From: Naumovozyma dairenensis CBS 421
Taxonomy: Eukaryota > Ascomycota > Saccharomycetes > Saccharomycetales > Saccharomycetaceae
Direction of reading: 5' to 3'
Assembly: GCF_000227115.2 (NCBI RefSeq)
Contig: NC_016481.1
Location: 699,259-763,258, forward strand
DNA: 64,000 nt
Position 1 is the stretch's first letter. Every line of letters starts with the position of its first letter. The position numbers and the translations under genes are program-made. This document shows, piece by piece, positions 21,445-31,222 of this stretch. The notes beneath the pieces were generated by a model. That model did not search any database and was not told the DNA's origin. It saw only the letters and a program-made list of their open reading frames with translations.

Positions 21445-24400
21445 ATGGAACGAATAACAAACAATGATGGATCAATAAATGTGAATGCGCTCGATCAAAT
21501 AGTAGACACGTTTTACAAAGGAACAGGGCCGGAACAAGAAGAAGCTCAAATTATCCTTGATACATTTCAGAAAGAGCCTTACTCTTGGTCTTTCATAGAC
21601 AAAATCATTCAAGATTCTAAGAATGATCAAACTAAATTTATCAGCCTATCGATCTTAGACAATACAATCCAAAAGCAATGGAATACACTGCCTATCGAGC
21701 AAAAACTGGGGATACGAAATTTTCTAGTTGGTATGATTCGATCATTATGCCAAGACAAGAATCGTTTCCGTGCGACAAAAGGCCTTCTGCAGAAGGCAGA
21801 CTTAACGTTGATAGATATTTTGAAACATGAATGGCCTGACCACTGGGATGATTTCATTCCAGAGTTGACCGTACTCTCCTCACAAACACTTGAAGTATGC
21901 CAAAATAATGTTTATATATTGAGGTTGTTAAGCGAAGAAATATTTGATTTGGCACCTAAGCGAATAACTCAAGCAAAACTTTTACATTTAAAGGAAGCGA
22001 TTTCCAATCAAGTCGACCAGATTTTTCAATATTTCATATCAATTCTTGAGTCAACTATTTCACCTTCAGTACGCCGAGCAACATCTGAAAGTATACTTTG
22101 TTATTTACAATGGATCCCGTTAAACTATATATATGAGACAGAGTTGATCGAACTTTTAATTTCACAAGTAGTAACAGTAGCTGAAACAAGACCAATAACC
22201 CTGAAGTGTTTAATGAGCATAATCGAAATCGATATACCTGAAGACGATTTTTACAATGAAAGGAAAAGCCGTGCCCTACAAATCTTTGATACAGTTATAA
22301 ACATGATTAAGTCATCCCATGTGCCAAATAAATCCGGCTTACTTAATACAAATGACTCAGATGAAGTGTTTCAAGAGAGCATGATTGATTTCATAAAAAC
22401 TTTTCTTATTAAGTATAGATCCACACTAGAGAATGATGGAAGAAGGCAGGAGCTAGAAATAACCCACCAATACCTGCTTGAATCAAAAAATATTTCCGAA
22501 CCTGAGCTGTTCAGAAATATCTTAGAATATTGGAAAGACTTAGCATTTAAATTGAACATTTTAAGTGACCAACATCGTATGCTAGTAAAAGATCCTGTTA
22601 TGTCCGCTGAAGAAAGTGCTTTCTACCAAAAAGTATCATTTTATCAAAATTATCTTTCCGAGCTATCTTCAATAATAATTGATAATATGGAAAAACCGGA
22701 GGAAGTTGTTAGTATAATAGACGAGGATGAGGATGAGTTAATAACAAAAATTATAGTTGATGGAGAAGAAAATGAAATATATTTACTGGAGAAGGAAGTC
22801 CTAAGATACACGGCCAATTTAGATAGATTTTTAAATATTCAAAAAATATTTTACCAAGAATTTACTTCACTTGACACGTCTGAAGGGTGGTCAATAACCA
22901 AATTAAATTCGTTGTGCTGGGCTCTTGGTGCTATCCCCAAGTGTCTCGAGTATGAAGATGAAAGAAAACTACTTCTTACCTTTTTAGAGGGATTATCCAA
23001 CTTTTCAATGAGAAAAGCAGACAAAAAGGATAAAATTGCGTGCATTTCAAATATTCTTTACCTTTCTAGTCGATACCCAAAATCATTGAACAGTGACAAG
23101 GTACGTCTAGAGAATATCATAATTGACATATTCAAGATTATAAAAGCATTCACAGAACTTCAAAGTATGGCTTGTGACACTTTCATGAAAATTGTTCAAC
23201 AGTGCAAATATGACTTGATAAATTCAATATGGGGAGAGCCTCTTTTGTTTATGAAGACGATTATAGGAGAATTGGAACAATGTATACCCGTGTTAGAACA
23301 CGATAATGTCAATATTCTTTATGAGTCCTGCGGATTACTAATTACAGAGGTGAAAAATGCAATTGAAAAAGAACAGTTGATGGAATTTTTGATGGCTAAA
23401 CCTAAAGCAATTTGGGGTGAGGTTACATTAAAAGTTCAAAATGATTTTTCAATCTTACTGGATTCTAGATTCCGAAAAGTTGTTATGCACTCACTACAAA
23501 TGTATAGCGCAGTTTGCAAAACCACTGGGCCCGATTTCTTTTACCAATTTCAATTAATATATCCCCAACTTCTACAGTTATACGCCTTAACTACTTCAAT
23601 TCTAAGAAATAAGTGTGGTTCTATTGCATCCGGTATCTCAACATTACATGATTTGCTAGTTATCCAAAAAGGGATCCTTAAATTAATTGAGTTATATATT
23701 TCTAAAAGCAAAAGTCCACATGTTATCGTTAATAAATTTATTAATCCATTGTTTGAAACAATCTTGAATGATTATAAAAAGGAGGACGCAGAAATGAAAA
23801 ATCCAGAAGTTTTGAATTGTTTAACTGTTATAGTTACCAAAGTGGGTTCGTTGATTCAAGAAAAGGTCACGTTGATATTAGAATTTTTCCTCGAATGTAC
23901 CGTAGAAATGATTGATAAGAATTTTGATGACTATTCAGAAATACAGCATTGCCTTTACGAGTTTATAAATGCTACTGTTAAAGAAACATTTCAATCCGTA
24001 TTAGAATTACCTGAGTCATACGTTGGGATATTTTTCAAAAACATTCTTTGGGCCATCCAAGATCCAAGGAGTGAAATTCAAGATATTGGCTTTCAATTGG
24101 CTAATAAGATAACCTCAAACATACATAGTTTGGAAAATACAACTTTTACATTGCAGTTCTATAAATATTACTATCTGGAATTTGTTTGTCAGACGTTCAG
24201 TGTCATGACCGATACTTGCCACCAATCTGAATTTGTAGAACAATCTATCCTGCTAATGAACCTTATTTCAATGGTTTTTGACAATAAAGTCGTCATTCAA
24301 TTAGATAGCAACAAACTATTGGGCAATGAAGGATATTTGAGGAAATTCATATCCTCTTTGATCTCAAGTGCATTTCCTCATGTAGAGGATATAGAAATTA

Positions 24401-24597
24401 CGAATTTCCTGAATTCATTGCTCGTTCATTTAAAGGACCCTTCAATATTTAGGAGAGTGCTAAGGGACTTTTTAATCCAACTTAAGGAATCGCATGCAGA
24501 TCTAAATAATTATTTGGATGTTGAACAAAGAGAGAAAACGCTGTGGCAAAGCCACAAATTAGAACGTCAACCGATTTCGAGATTAGAAGATAATTAA
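21445..24597 (+). CDS. CRM1: Divergent exportin-1 (Crm1/Xpo1) family protein
   Basis: 1050 residues (S. cerevisiae Crm1 has 1084), a HEAT-repeat karyopherin that exports leucine-rich NES cargo with RanGTP. The importin-beta N-terminal segment is clear (EAQIILDTFQKEPYSW, KFISLSILDNTIQ, GIRNFLVGMIRSLCQD). Central landmarks include SLCWALGAIPK and DTFMKIVQQCKYDL. By eye identity to S. cerevisiae Crm1 is about half in the N-terminal quarter and lower later, unusually low for this gene. The segment equivalent to the NES groove helix (RGKDNKA in most Crm1) reads ADKKDKIA, and the C-terminal tail is shorter. The surrounding order (RPS0, then CRM1) matches YGR214W-YGR218W. It may be a retained duplicate (ohnolog) with a normal CRM1 elsewhere. 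Confidence 0.85.
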   Translation: MERITNNDGSINVNALDQIVDTFYKGTGPEQEEAQIILDTFQKEPYSWSFIDKIIQDSKNDQTKFISLSILDNTIQKQWNTLPIEQKLGIRNFLVGMIRSLCQDKNRFRATKGLLQKADLTLIDILKHEWPDHWDDFIPELTVLSSQTLEVCQNNVYILRLLSEEIFDLAPKRITQAKLLHLKEAISNQVDQIFQYFISILESTISPSVRRATSESILCYLQWIPLNYIYETELIELLISQVVTVAETRPITLKCLMSIIEIDIPEDDFYNERKSRALQIFDTVINMIKSSHVPNKSGLLNTNDSDEVFQESMIDFIKTFLIKYRSTLENDGRRQELEITHQYLLESKNISEPELFRNILEYWKDLAFKLNILSDQHRMLVKDPVMSAEESAFYQKVSFYQNYLSELSSIIIDNMEKPEEVVSIIDEDEDELITKIIVDGEENEIYLLEKEVLRYTANLDRFLNIQKIFYQEFTSLDTSEGWSITKLNSLCWALGAIPKCLEYEDERKLLLTFLEGLSNFSMRKADKKDKIACISNILYLSSRYPKSLNSDKVRLENIIIDIFKIIKAFTELQSMACDTFMKIVQQCKYDLINSIWGEPLLFMKTIIGELEQCIPVLEHDNVNILYESCGLLITEVKNAIEKEQLMEFLMAKPKAIWGEVTLKVQNDFSILLDSRFRKVVMHSLQMYSAVCKTTGPDFFYQFQLIYPQLLQLYALTTSILRNKCGSIASGISTLHDLLVIQKGILKLIELYISKSKSPHVIVNKFINPLFETILNDYKKEDAEMKNPEVLNCLTVIVTKVGSLIQEKVTLILEFFLECTVEMIDKNFDDYSEIQHCLYEFINATVKETFQSVLELPESYVGIFFKNILWAIQDPRSEIQDIGFQLANKITSNIHSLENTTFTLQFYKYYYLEFVCQTFSVMTDTCHQSEFVEQSILLMNLISMVFDNKVVIQLDSNKLLGNEGYLRKFISSLISSAFPHVEDIEITNFLNSLLVHLKDPSIFRRVLRDFLIQLKESHADLNNYLDVEQREKTLWQSHKLERQPISRLEDN

Positions 24598-24830
24598 TTA
24601 ACGATGTGCATATATATTATAGCGTTCAGGTAGACTATTCTTGTATATAATTTTAACAACCAATATCATAAATTTTGAAAGGATACGCAGAAGTTATATT
24701 CAGTTTTCAGATATAAACGTGAGGTAAGTTATATATGGGTATGTTGTAATGGAATATAATCGTTTTTGGTATATAATTTTATTATGTTATTATATTTACA
24801 AGTTATATTGTATCGTTCTATGCATGTTGA

Positions 24831-25496
24831 TCATTTAATTTTTTTATTCTTCAACTTCACTGTTTCATCATTAACATAAATACCTTTACCCTTATAAGGC
24901 TCTGGCGGATGAAATTTTCTAATTTTAGCAGCGAATTGGGAAACTTGTTGTTTATCACATCCTTCAATGATCAATAACGTAGGAACAGGTGTTTCAACCC
25001 TGATACCATCTGGTACGTCTAATCCTTGCTTGATGGACGCACCGACTTTAACATTAACAAAATTTCCGCCGTTATCAGTCTTTTCTATTGATGCTCTGTA
25101 ACCAGTACCGACGAATTTTAATATGGACATATGACCTTCATTAACTCCTGTAATATTATTATTGATATGTGATCGTACCGTACCCCACATGGATTTTTGC
25201 ATAACGTCGGATGGATTCTTCACAGTAACAAAATACTTAGAACTTGATTCTGATTCCGTCTTTTCAGGTACAATATCAACAAAGTCTGGAATTTCTAGTC
25301 TTAAACTTCCCTTTGGACCATCAATTGAAACGTATTGAGATAACTTAAGTGATCGTTTTCCTTTCCTTATGACTTTTGGCGCGGTTAGCATACCCAGGGT
25401 GATCTTTGTTTCAGGGGTCGTATATAACGGGCTTGCACCTATATGCGATCTCAAGAAATGATTAACTGAGAAAAATCTTCGTCCTATACCTTTCAT
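24831..25496 (-). CDS. MRPL6: Mitochondrial large-subunit ribosomal protein uL6m
   Basis: 221 residues (S. cerevisiae Mrpl6 has 214), bacterial L6 family. The N-terminus ([18 protein letters not shown]) is basic and hydrophobic, as in a mitochondrial presequence. L6 signatures are [13 protein letters not shown] in the middle and the C-terminal [18 protein letters not shown], which binds 21S rRNA near the sarcin-ricin loop. It is divergent from IMP3 as in S. cerevisiae (YHR147C/YHR148W). This gene opens the long block in chromosome VIII order. Confidence 0.95.
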   Translation of the reverse strand: MKGIGRRFFSVNHFLRSHIGASPLYTTPETKITLGMLTAPKVIRKGKRSLKLSQYVSIDGPKGSLRLEIPDFVDIVPEKTESESSSKYFVTVKNPSDVMQKSMWGTVRSHINNNITGVNEGHMSILKFVGTGYRASIEKTDNGGNFVNVKVGASIKQGLDVPDGIRVETPVPTLLIIEGCDKQQVSQFAAKIRKFHPPEPYKGKGIYVNDETVKLKNKKIK

Positions 25497-25830
25497 TTAG
25501 TATGATTTTACTAAACCCGATGTGGTTTTGCCTCTGAACTATTAACTGGGGCCAAAAATTTACGGAAAAGAACTTGTTTTTGGTATAGTAGTACCTTGCA
25601 TAACCTTAAACTGAACAAACAAGAAATCCTTTAAAGGTTGTCCATTTCTAAAACCTTTGCCGTTTTTGGCGATATTCTTTTAACAAAAAAATCCGGAAAA
25701 AGATAAAATGAAAAATTTAAGCTCATCGCTTAAGATAACTATTGATATTTTGGTTTCATCATAGAAAAAAGAAGATCTTGGCTTTTGTAAATAGAGCAGC
25801 AAAGTCATCGAGGAAAATAGTTAAGACGAA
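25497..25830. promoter_or_regulatory. Divergent MRPL6/IMP3 promoter
   Basis: 334 bp shared by a mitochondrial ribosomal gene and a ribosome-biogenesis gene. It contains an RRPE-PAC pair (25709-25729) oriented for IMP3. No other feature is seen. Confidence 0.7.
25709..25729 (+). promoter_or_regulatory. RRPE and PAC ribosome-biogenesis elements
   Basis: TGAAAAATTT (RRPE, 25709-25718) is followed at once by AGCTCATCGC (25720-25729), the reverse complement of PAC GCGATGAGCT. The pair lies about 100 bp before the IMP3 ATG, the normal arrangement at yeast rRNA-processing genes (bound by Stb3 and Dot6/Tod6). Confidence 0.9.
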
Positions 25831-26382
25831 ATGGTTAGAAAACTGAAGCATCATGAACAGAAGTTACTAAGAAAGGTTGATTTCCTTGATTGGAAACAAG
25901 ACCAGGGCCATAGAGATACCCAGGTGATGAGAACATATCACATCCAGAACAGAGAAGATTATCATAAATACAACAGAATATGTGGTGATATACGTCGTTT
26001 GGCTCACAAGTTATCGCTACTACCACCAACAGATCCATTTAGAAGTAAGCATGAACAACTACTATTGGAAAAGTTATATAATATGGGCATATTATCTACC
26101 AAATCGAAGATATCCGATCTAGAGAATAAAGTCACTGTCAGTGCAATTTGTAGGAGAAGATTACCCGTTATTTTACATAGACTGAAAATGGCTGAAACTA
26201 TTCAAGATGCTGTCAAATTCATCGAACAAGGGCATGTACGTGTAGGACCAAATTTGATAAATGATCCTGCCTATCTTGTGACTAGAAACATGGAAGATTA
26301 TGTTACATGGACCGATAACTCTAAGATTAAGAAAACTCTGTTGAGATACAGGAACCAAATTGATGATTTTGACTTCGCATAA
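25831..26382 (+). CDS. IMP3: U3 snoRNP protein Imp3
   Basis: 183 residues, the same length as S. cerevisiae Imp3. It is a component of the small-subunit processome that helps U3 snoRNA pair with pre-18S rRNA in the nucleolus. The N-terminal region [18 protein letters not shown] is the family signature. An S4 RNA-binding domain lies at about residues 108-165 ([16 protein letters not shown], then [14 protein letters not shown]), and the tail ends in DFDFA. Order with MRPL6 and SKG6 is conserved. The RRPE-PAC promoter fits co-regulation with ribosome assembly genes. Confidence 0.97.
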   Translation: MVRKLKHHEQKLLRKVDFLDWKQDQGHRDTQVMRTYHIQNREDYHKYNRICGDIRRLAHKLSLLPPTDPFRSKHEQLLLEKLYNMGILSTKSKISDLENKVTVSAICRRRLPVILHRLKMAETIQDAVKFIEQGHVRVGPNLINDPAYLVTRNMEDYVTWTDNSKIKKTLLRYRNQIDDFDFA

Positions 26383-26596
26383 GCACAATACGTTTGCTAC
26401 TTGTTATAGGTTATGCCAGATATGTAATTATTTTTAGGCTGTAAAATACGATAATAGTTTGAGATAATTCATTTATTCCCAATTTAAATAAAAATAATTA
26501 ATATATAACATATATGTGCCAAATAGAAATAATTTTTAATATGAATGTATATACCCTTTATAGTCTTTTGATGTTCCTTTCATGGTGGTCCGGCAA

Positions 26597-28645
26597 TTAT
26601 GTGACATTATAATTGTCCGAGGACCCAAGTTGTCTTCTTAAATCTTCTTGAGAACCACTGTGCGGAAGTATAGCACCCATACGTGGTGGTTGAACTGTAT
26701 CTGTTTCTTCTAATATACCACTTACACGAGAATTGAACTGTCTTTGTTGTTGCTGGTAGTATGGATTAGTTTGTGAAGTCAAACTGTTATTTCTGGAATT
26801 ATTAGCAGCATTAATATTTCTAAATGAGCCTGCTGGTTTGTGGGTTGGAACAGCTTGCAAATCGTGCGGATTTGTCATAACGATACTCTGTCTAAGTTGG
26901 AAAGGTAATGGAGCCGTCGATGTTTCCTTTTTCATATTCGTTTGGATTGAAGCATCGGTACCTGCATATCCATTTCCTTGGCCATTGTTGTAAGCGTCTG
27001 GAGTAGAGGTGTAGAACATTTCTGGGTGGTCGACAGGATTCAAGGCAGTACCATTAAGTCTTGCTGTTTGTAATTGTATCTGCTGTTTACTTGGGTTTCT
27101 AAAAGATGTTAAGGAATGCGATGATGCGGAATTCATCAGTCCAGTAGGTGTTGGCAATTCACCAATGGTTTCTAATGTTTGAGGATGATTGAATTGTTGT
27201 TGTGATTGATAATATTGATTTTGTGGATTATATGCTTGGGGTGGGTATTGTAAATATGGTTGAGGAGGAACTTGCTGTAAGGGTTGCAAATATTGTGGAT
27301 ATTGTTGCTGTGGTTGTTGATAACTTTGTTGTGGTTGATAGTGCTGTTGTGCGCTCAGTTGAAAGGGTGCTTCAGAATATATAGAAGATGCCGCTCTTGT
27401 CTTTGACGTAGGAACGGCTAATGTAGCAGAAGTATCGGTATTTTTATTTTCATGATTGCTTTGGAAGTCTAGATTTCCATATTGGTTGCTCACATCTTCC
27501 ACAACTTCTGTAGGATAAGTTGTTTGTTCCATCGGTAAATTTGTATTTTTGGTTGCAGTTTCTAAAGGTGTATCAGATTCGTTCATCTTGCCCGCCTTTT
27601 GATAAGTTGTTCCATTCCTGTCTAGATATACTTGGTAAATACTTTTCATTCTTTTAATATCTTCTTCCTCTGAACTAGAGAGAGGAATAGTATAATCATC
27701 CTCATTGTTCTCATCAGCATCATCTTCACGATTATTTTCAAATTCAAAGGCATCGTTATATGGTTCCAATGTATTTTGAATCGCATTTTGTGTAGTATTT
27801 AATGGTAACTCATCAGTTGGAATTGAAACTGTTGAATTTTTCACCAGTTTCTCATCTAAGAAAGTATTTGGACTTCCATTAGAACTACTCTCAAAATCAA
27901 TCGTTCCTGTTCTTTGAGAATTTGAATACCCGTTATTGTTGGTTTCGAATCTTGAGTCGTCGGTTGCAGCAAATTTAATGGTATCTTTGATAGTCGGTAT
28001 AGAAACACTAGATGATTGTTGGGAAAGCTCTACCCGACTTCCATTTCTTGATGCCAAATGATATCCGCCAAGTTTATCATTTTGAACTTGTTTGGCGAAC
28101 TCTCTCAATGAGTTTGTATCATCGGTATTAGGTAACTGAAATGGTTCGACAGCCCATGACGAGTCTACTCTTTGCATATTAGAAAATGGATTTTCAATAG
28201 GCGGTTGCTGCTGTTGCTGTGGCGGATAGGTATTTTGGTTTCTAGTAGCAAATTGAGGATCATTTGTAGGATAATATTGTGGTTGTGTTGCGTACGGATG
28301 AACATTTGGTAAATATTCTCCATCACCATCGAAATCAGGGTCGTTATCTTCTTGAGCTTCTCTTTTGCTTCTTTTGTATACGACGATTAAAATTGCAGCT
28401 AATGCAATAATCACAACCGCGACTGGGACTGCTACTGCGACACCAACAGTCACACTTGTAGAATGTGAATTCATACTTGGTTTTTCACATTGTGCCTTAG
28501 TACCGGTACATTTTGTAGATTTGCTACTAGAGGTTTTTGAAGAGGAACTTGAATCACTATCAGCTCTCTTATATAAATATTGGAAACTACCGGCGGTAGT
28601 CCTTGGTCTAAGAGAATTTTGATCTACACTTCTCATTTGTATCAT
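26597..28645 (-). CDS. SKG6: Single-pass membrane protein, Skg6/Tos2 family
   Basis: 682 residues (S. cerevisiae Skg6 has 734). Skg6 and Tos2 are bud-tip and bud-neck membrane proteins implicated in polarised growth. A Ser/Lys-rich extracytoplasmic part (1-62) leads into one transmembrane helix at about 65-90 (VAVAVPVAVVIIALAAILIVV) followed by basic YKRSKR. The rest is a long disordered cytoplasmic tail with Gln/Pro/Tyr-rich repeats (about 430-490). Segments near EDIKRMKSIYQVYLDRNG and EMFYTSTPDAYNN look conserved. Position between IMP3 and PEX28 matches YHR149C. Its duplicate TOS2 is on the sister block, so the name rests on synteny. Confidence 0.82.
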   Translation of the reverse strand: MIQMRSVDQNSLRPRTTAGSFQYLYKRADSDSSSSSKTSSSKSTKCTGTKAQCEKPSMNSHSTSVTVGVAVAVPVAVVIIALAAILIVVYKRSKREAQEDNDPDFDGDGEYLPNVHPYATQPQYYPTNDPQFATRNQNTYPPQQQQQPPIENPFSNMQRVDSSWAVEPFQLPNTDDTNSLREFAKQVQNDKLGGYHLASRNGSRVELSQQSSSVSIPTIKDTIKFAATDDSRFETNNNGYSNSQRTGTIDFESSSNGSPNTFLDEKLVKNSTVSIPTDELPLNTTQNAIQNTLEPYNDAFEFENNREDDADENNEDDYTIPLSSSEEEDIKRMKSIYQVYLDRNGTTYQKAGKMNESDTPLETATKNTNLPMEQTTYPTEVVEDVSNQYGNLDFQSNHENKNTDTSATLAVPTSKTRAASSIYSEAPFQLSAQQHYQPQQSYQQPQQQYPQYLQPLQQVPPQPYLQYPPQAYNPQNQYYQSQQQFNHPQTLETIGELPTPTGLMNSASSHSLTSFRNPSKQQIQLQTARLNGTALNPVDHPEMFYTSTPDAYNNGQGNGYAGTDASIQTNMKKETSTAPLPFQLRQSIVMTNPHDLQAVPTHKPAGSFRNINAANNSRNNSLTSQTNPYYQQQQRQFNSRVSGILEETDTVQPPRMGAILPHSGSQEDLRRQLGSSDNYNVT

Positions 28646-29426
28646 ATTGGTGGGCTAAAGCGGGTTGTGAGTATTTTTGTTTGGAATTATGTTTTTGAAG
28701 TTTAGGTTATAAGTGAATAATGTACGTTTATTGTATCTTTACCCTCGAGAAATTGCGATCAATAAAGATTATGGCAAACCTGATTAGGAGTTGTATATAA
28801 ACAACTGAATTCCTTAAACATATAAAACGCAAGATAATTTAATAAGTAAGAAAAGAATCAAGCTTGATTAATCAGGAAATATGATTATCCTCTGGGAAAA
28901 TATGCTGGTCAAATATCGTTGAAATATTTCAATGTTTTATTTAGGATAAAATTCCAGATCTCGCAGTCTACAATATACAATGTTAGCGGAAGTACAGAGA
29001 ATTTCCTGCAGAGCACGAAAAAGTTTTTCCCGCTTTTGTTTGGAAAATCCATTTTAGGAAACAGTCGCCAAAACAAGGGTTTATGTAAGTGCGCACGCAC
29101 GTACATTTTTTCTCGAAGGAAACCGCGGGAGAATTGGCAAATAATTAAATCTGGAGAAGTTTACGCGTCAGGGCTTACGCAGGGTAGAGCGGACCCTGTA
29201 TAGGGATTATGCTGTTTACCCTCTATCATACAGCTAGAATGTATAGGGTTATAAATTCCGGAATTTAAAGATGAATATCTGGAAATGAAATACAATTTGG
29301 GGAACAAAACATTATTCAAGATTATCCTGCACAGCTGCAGTTGTACAGAGGCAGATACAGACAGATAAGAATGGTTACAAGCACTTTATCTCAATTGGAT
29401 CTGTACGCTTTTGAAAGATAAGAGTA
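28646..29426. promoter_or_regulatory. Divergent SKG6/PEX28 promoter
   Basis: 780 bp. A 94-codon plus-strand frame (28919-29203) lacks coding character. I see the short palindrome AAATTCCGGAATTT near 29251-29264 and no other recognisable element. Confidence 0.45.
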
Positions 29427-30989
29427 ATGAGTTCGTCTTCCTCATTGAAGAAAGGCGGAGTAAAATCGTACCTCAGTAAACAGTATGACCGGGTTTTGGA
29501 TTCGCTATTAGTCATGGAAGAATCGCTCTCAGGTTTACAACCACCATCTTCATCAACTAAGGCAGCCGGTCCAATGTCAAGCAAAGACATATTTCATATG
29601 GTGGCTGGTTCATTGGTAAATGCATCAATCGAAAAAATAAGACCTGAACGGGAGGATTTATTAGAGAATAATGACTTAACTTTAGCAGATACAAATGCTA
29701 GCGATGAACTGATAGATGGACTGGATGGTAAAACAGCTTCTGTGAAAGAATTGCCGTCAGAAACAAAAGATCATTTTTTAGAAATATTTTTGGACAGACT
29801 TATTACCCGATTAACTCCTACTTATCTACCTGAGAGAGAGCATTTCCATGAAATTGCAAAACCAAGAGAACCGCCTGTTTCAGCGGCAGTGTTAGCAGGA
29901 AATTTTAAAAAATTAGGTGGGAAAATGGACTCCCTCTTGGAATTCCGAGATTCATTCATACGATTACTTACGTGGAGAAACCCGTCTGGAACGATCACCA
30001 TGTTAATCTTGTTTACTTTAATATGCTATAATCCTATGTATCTGATTTTACTACCATTGTTCGAAGTGATGTATGGAACTATAATAGCTGCGTATTCGTT
30101 TAGACACCCATTAAAAAGAGACGTTTATCCAACAAGAAAAAAATACGGGAGATCATTATTATATGAAATCTTTAATGGAGGCCCAAGTACTGCCATTCCA
30201 ATACCAACTTCTGAAAATCAACATGTAGCTTCGATAGCTAATGAAGATCATGATGCAGAGATATTACATAATCCCAACGAGGACTTATCAGGAAGTGCGA
30301 AAGTCATAGTCAACTTAAGGGACTTACAAGATATGACAACTGGACTTGTGGAATTGAATGATTCAATTACACATTTTAACACGGAAGTTACCGGCTTCAG
30401 AGATGAATATAGGTCGACTAAGGTGTTTTTAAAATTTGGTTTACTCTTTCTGACTTTGAAGTTAATCTCTCCATATATAAACTGGTCCTTTGTGATAAGT
30501 GCATTGGCGTGGGTTACTCTTATTCTAATGCATCCAAAACTTCGAAAAATCCTTGAAAACTCAAAAGAAAATCCTGAAAGTGATGTAGAGGAGCCCACTT
30601 TGTCTTCAGAGAAGAATTATGATATCGTTCTGGATGAAAAGCCTGAAATAAGAACTGTAGAATTATTTGAAATATACCAGCAAGGAATTATCCCACGTTA
30701 TTGGAGGTTTTTGAAATTTTCTAATACTGTTTTTGATACATCAGATCCATATAGGAAAGCTCAACAACCGCCTCCAGGTGTCTTACAATTAGACGAAGTT
30801 CTACCTCCAAAGAATTGGGAATTTGATAAAAACTACCCTTGGGAGGTTGATCATCATGTGGCAAGCTGGGCTGCAGAAAAGGGACTAGAAATGGAGATTG
30901 AAGGAGAATTCTTATATGACTCCCTATTCAAAAGAAGGAGATTAACACGTAAAGTCCTTAAATATGCGAATCCAACATTGAATTCATAG
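29427..30989 (+). CDS. PEX28: Peroxisomal membrane protein Pex28
   Basis: 520 residues (S. cerevisiae Pex28 has 579), Pex24/Pex28-Pex29 family with a DysF-like C-terminal region. It controls peroxisome size, number and spacing. The N-terminal third is hydrophilic (SSSLKKGGVKSYLSKQYDRVLD). Hydrophobic membrane segments lie at about 190-225 (TITMLILFTLICYNPMYLILL) and 330-375. The C-terminal part holds the aromatic family motifs ELFEIYQQGIIPRYWRF, LPPKNWEFD and YPWEVDHH. It sits between SKG6 and MTC6 as YHR150W does. Confidence 0.9.
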   Translation: MSSSSSLKKGGVKSYLSKQYDRVLDSLLVMEESLSGLQPPSSSTKAAGPMSSKDIFHMVAGSLVNASIEKIRPEREDLLENNDLTLADTNASDELIDGLDGKTASVKELPSETKDHFLEIFLDRLITRLTPTYLPEREHFHEIAKPREPPVSAAVLAGNFKKLGGKMDSLLEFRDSFIRLLTWRNPSGTITMLILFTLICYNPMYLILLPLFEVMYGTIIAAYSFRHPLKRDVYPTRKKYGRSLLYEIFNGGPSTAIPIPTSENQHVASIANEDHDAEILHNPNEDLSGSAKVIVNLRDLQDMTTGLVELNDSITHFNTEVTGFRDEYRSTKVFLKFGLLFLTLKLISPYINWSFVISALAWVTLILMHPKLRKILENSKENPESDVEEPTLSSEKNYDIVLDEKPEIRTVELFEIYQQGIIPRYWRFLKFSNTVFDTSDPYRKAQQPPPGVLQLDEVLPPKNWEFDKNYPWEVDHHVASWAAEKGLEMEIEGEFLYDSLFKRRRLTRKVLKYANPTLNS

Positions 30990-31222
30990 CAACATGCATC
31001 ATAAAGCTGATATTATAGGTTAATAATATCTAATATAAATACTGAATAATATTCATTAAATACTAAATGCCCTATATTCTAGGATAATAAACATGTTTAT
31101 AAAAGGTACATAAGGTTATATGTTGTCGAGCGATATCACTCCTTTTGCAAAGGTATCAGTCTATGAACTATCGCCCTGTTGTGTCATTAAAGCGTAGTAT
31201 ATGTTCAGCATGTATACACGCA

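Noticed and set aside
28919..29203. 94-codon frame in the SKG6/PEX28 promoter
   Set aside because: No family resemblance. It lies in the shared promoter and its composition is not gene-like.
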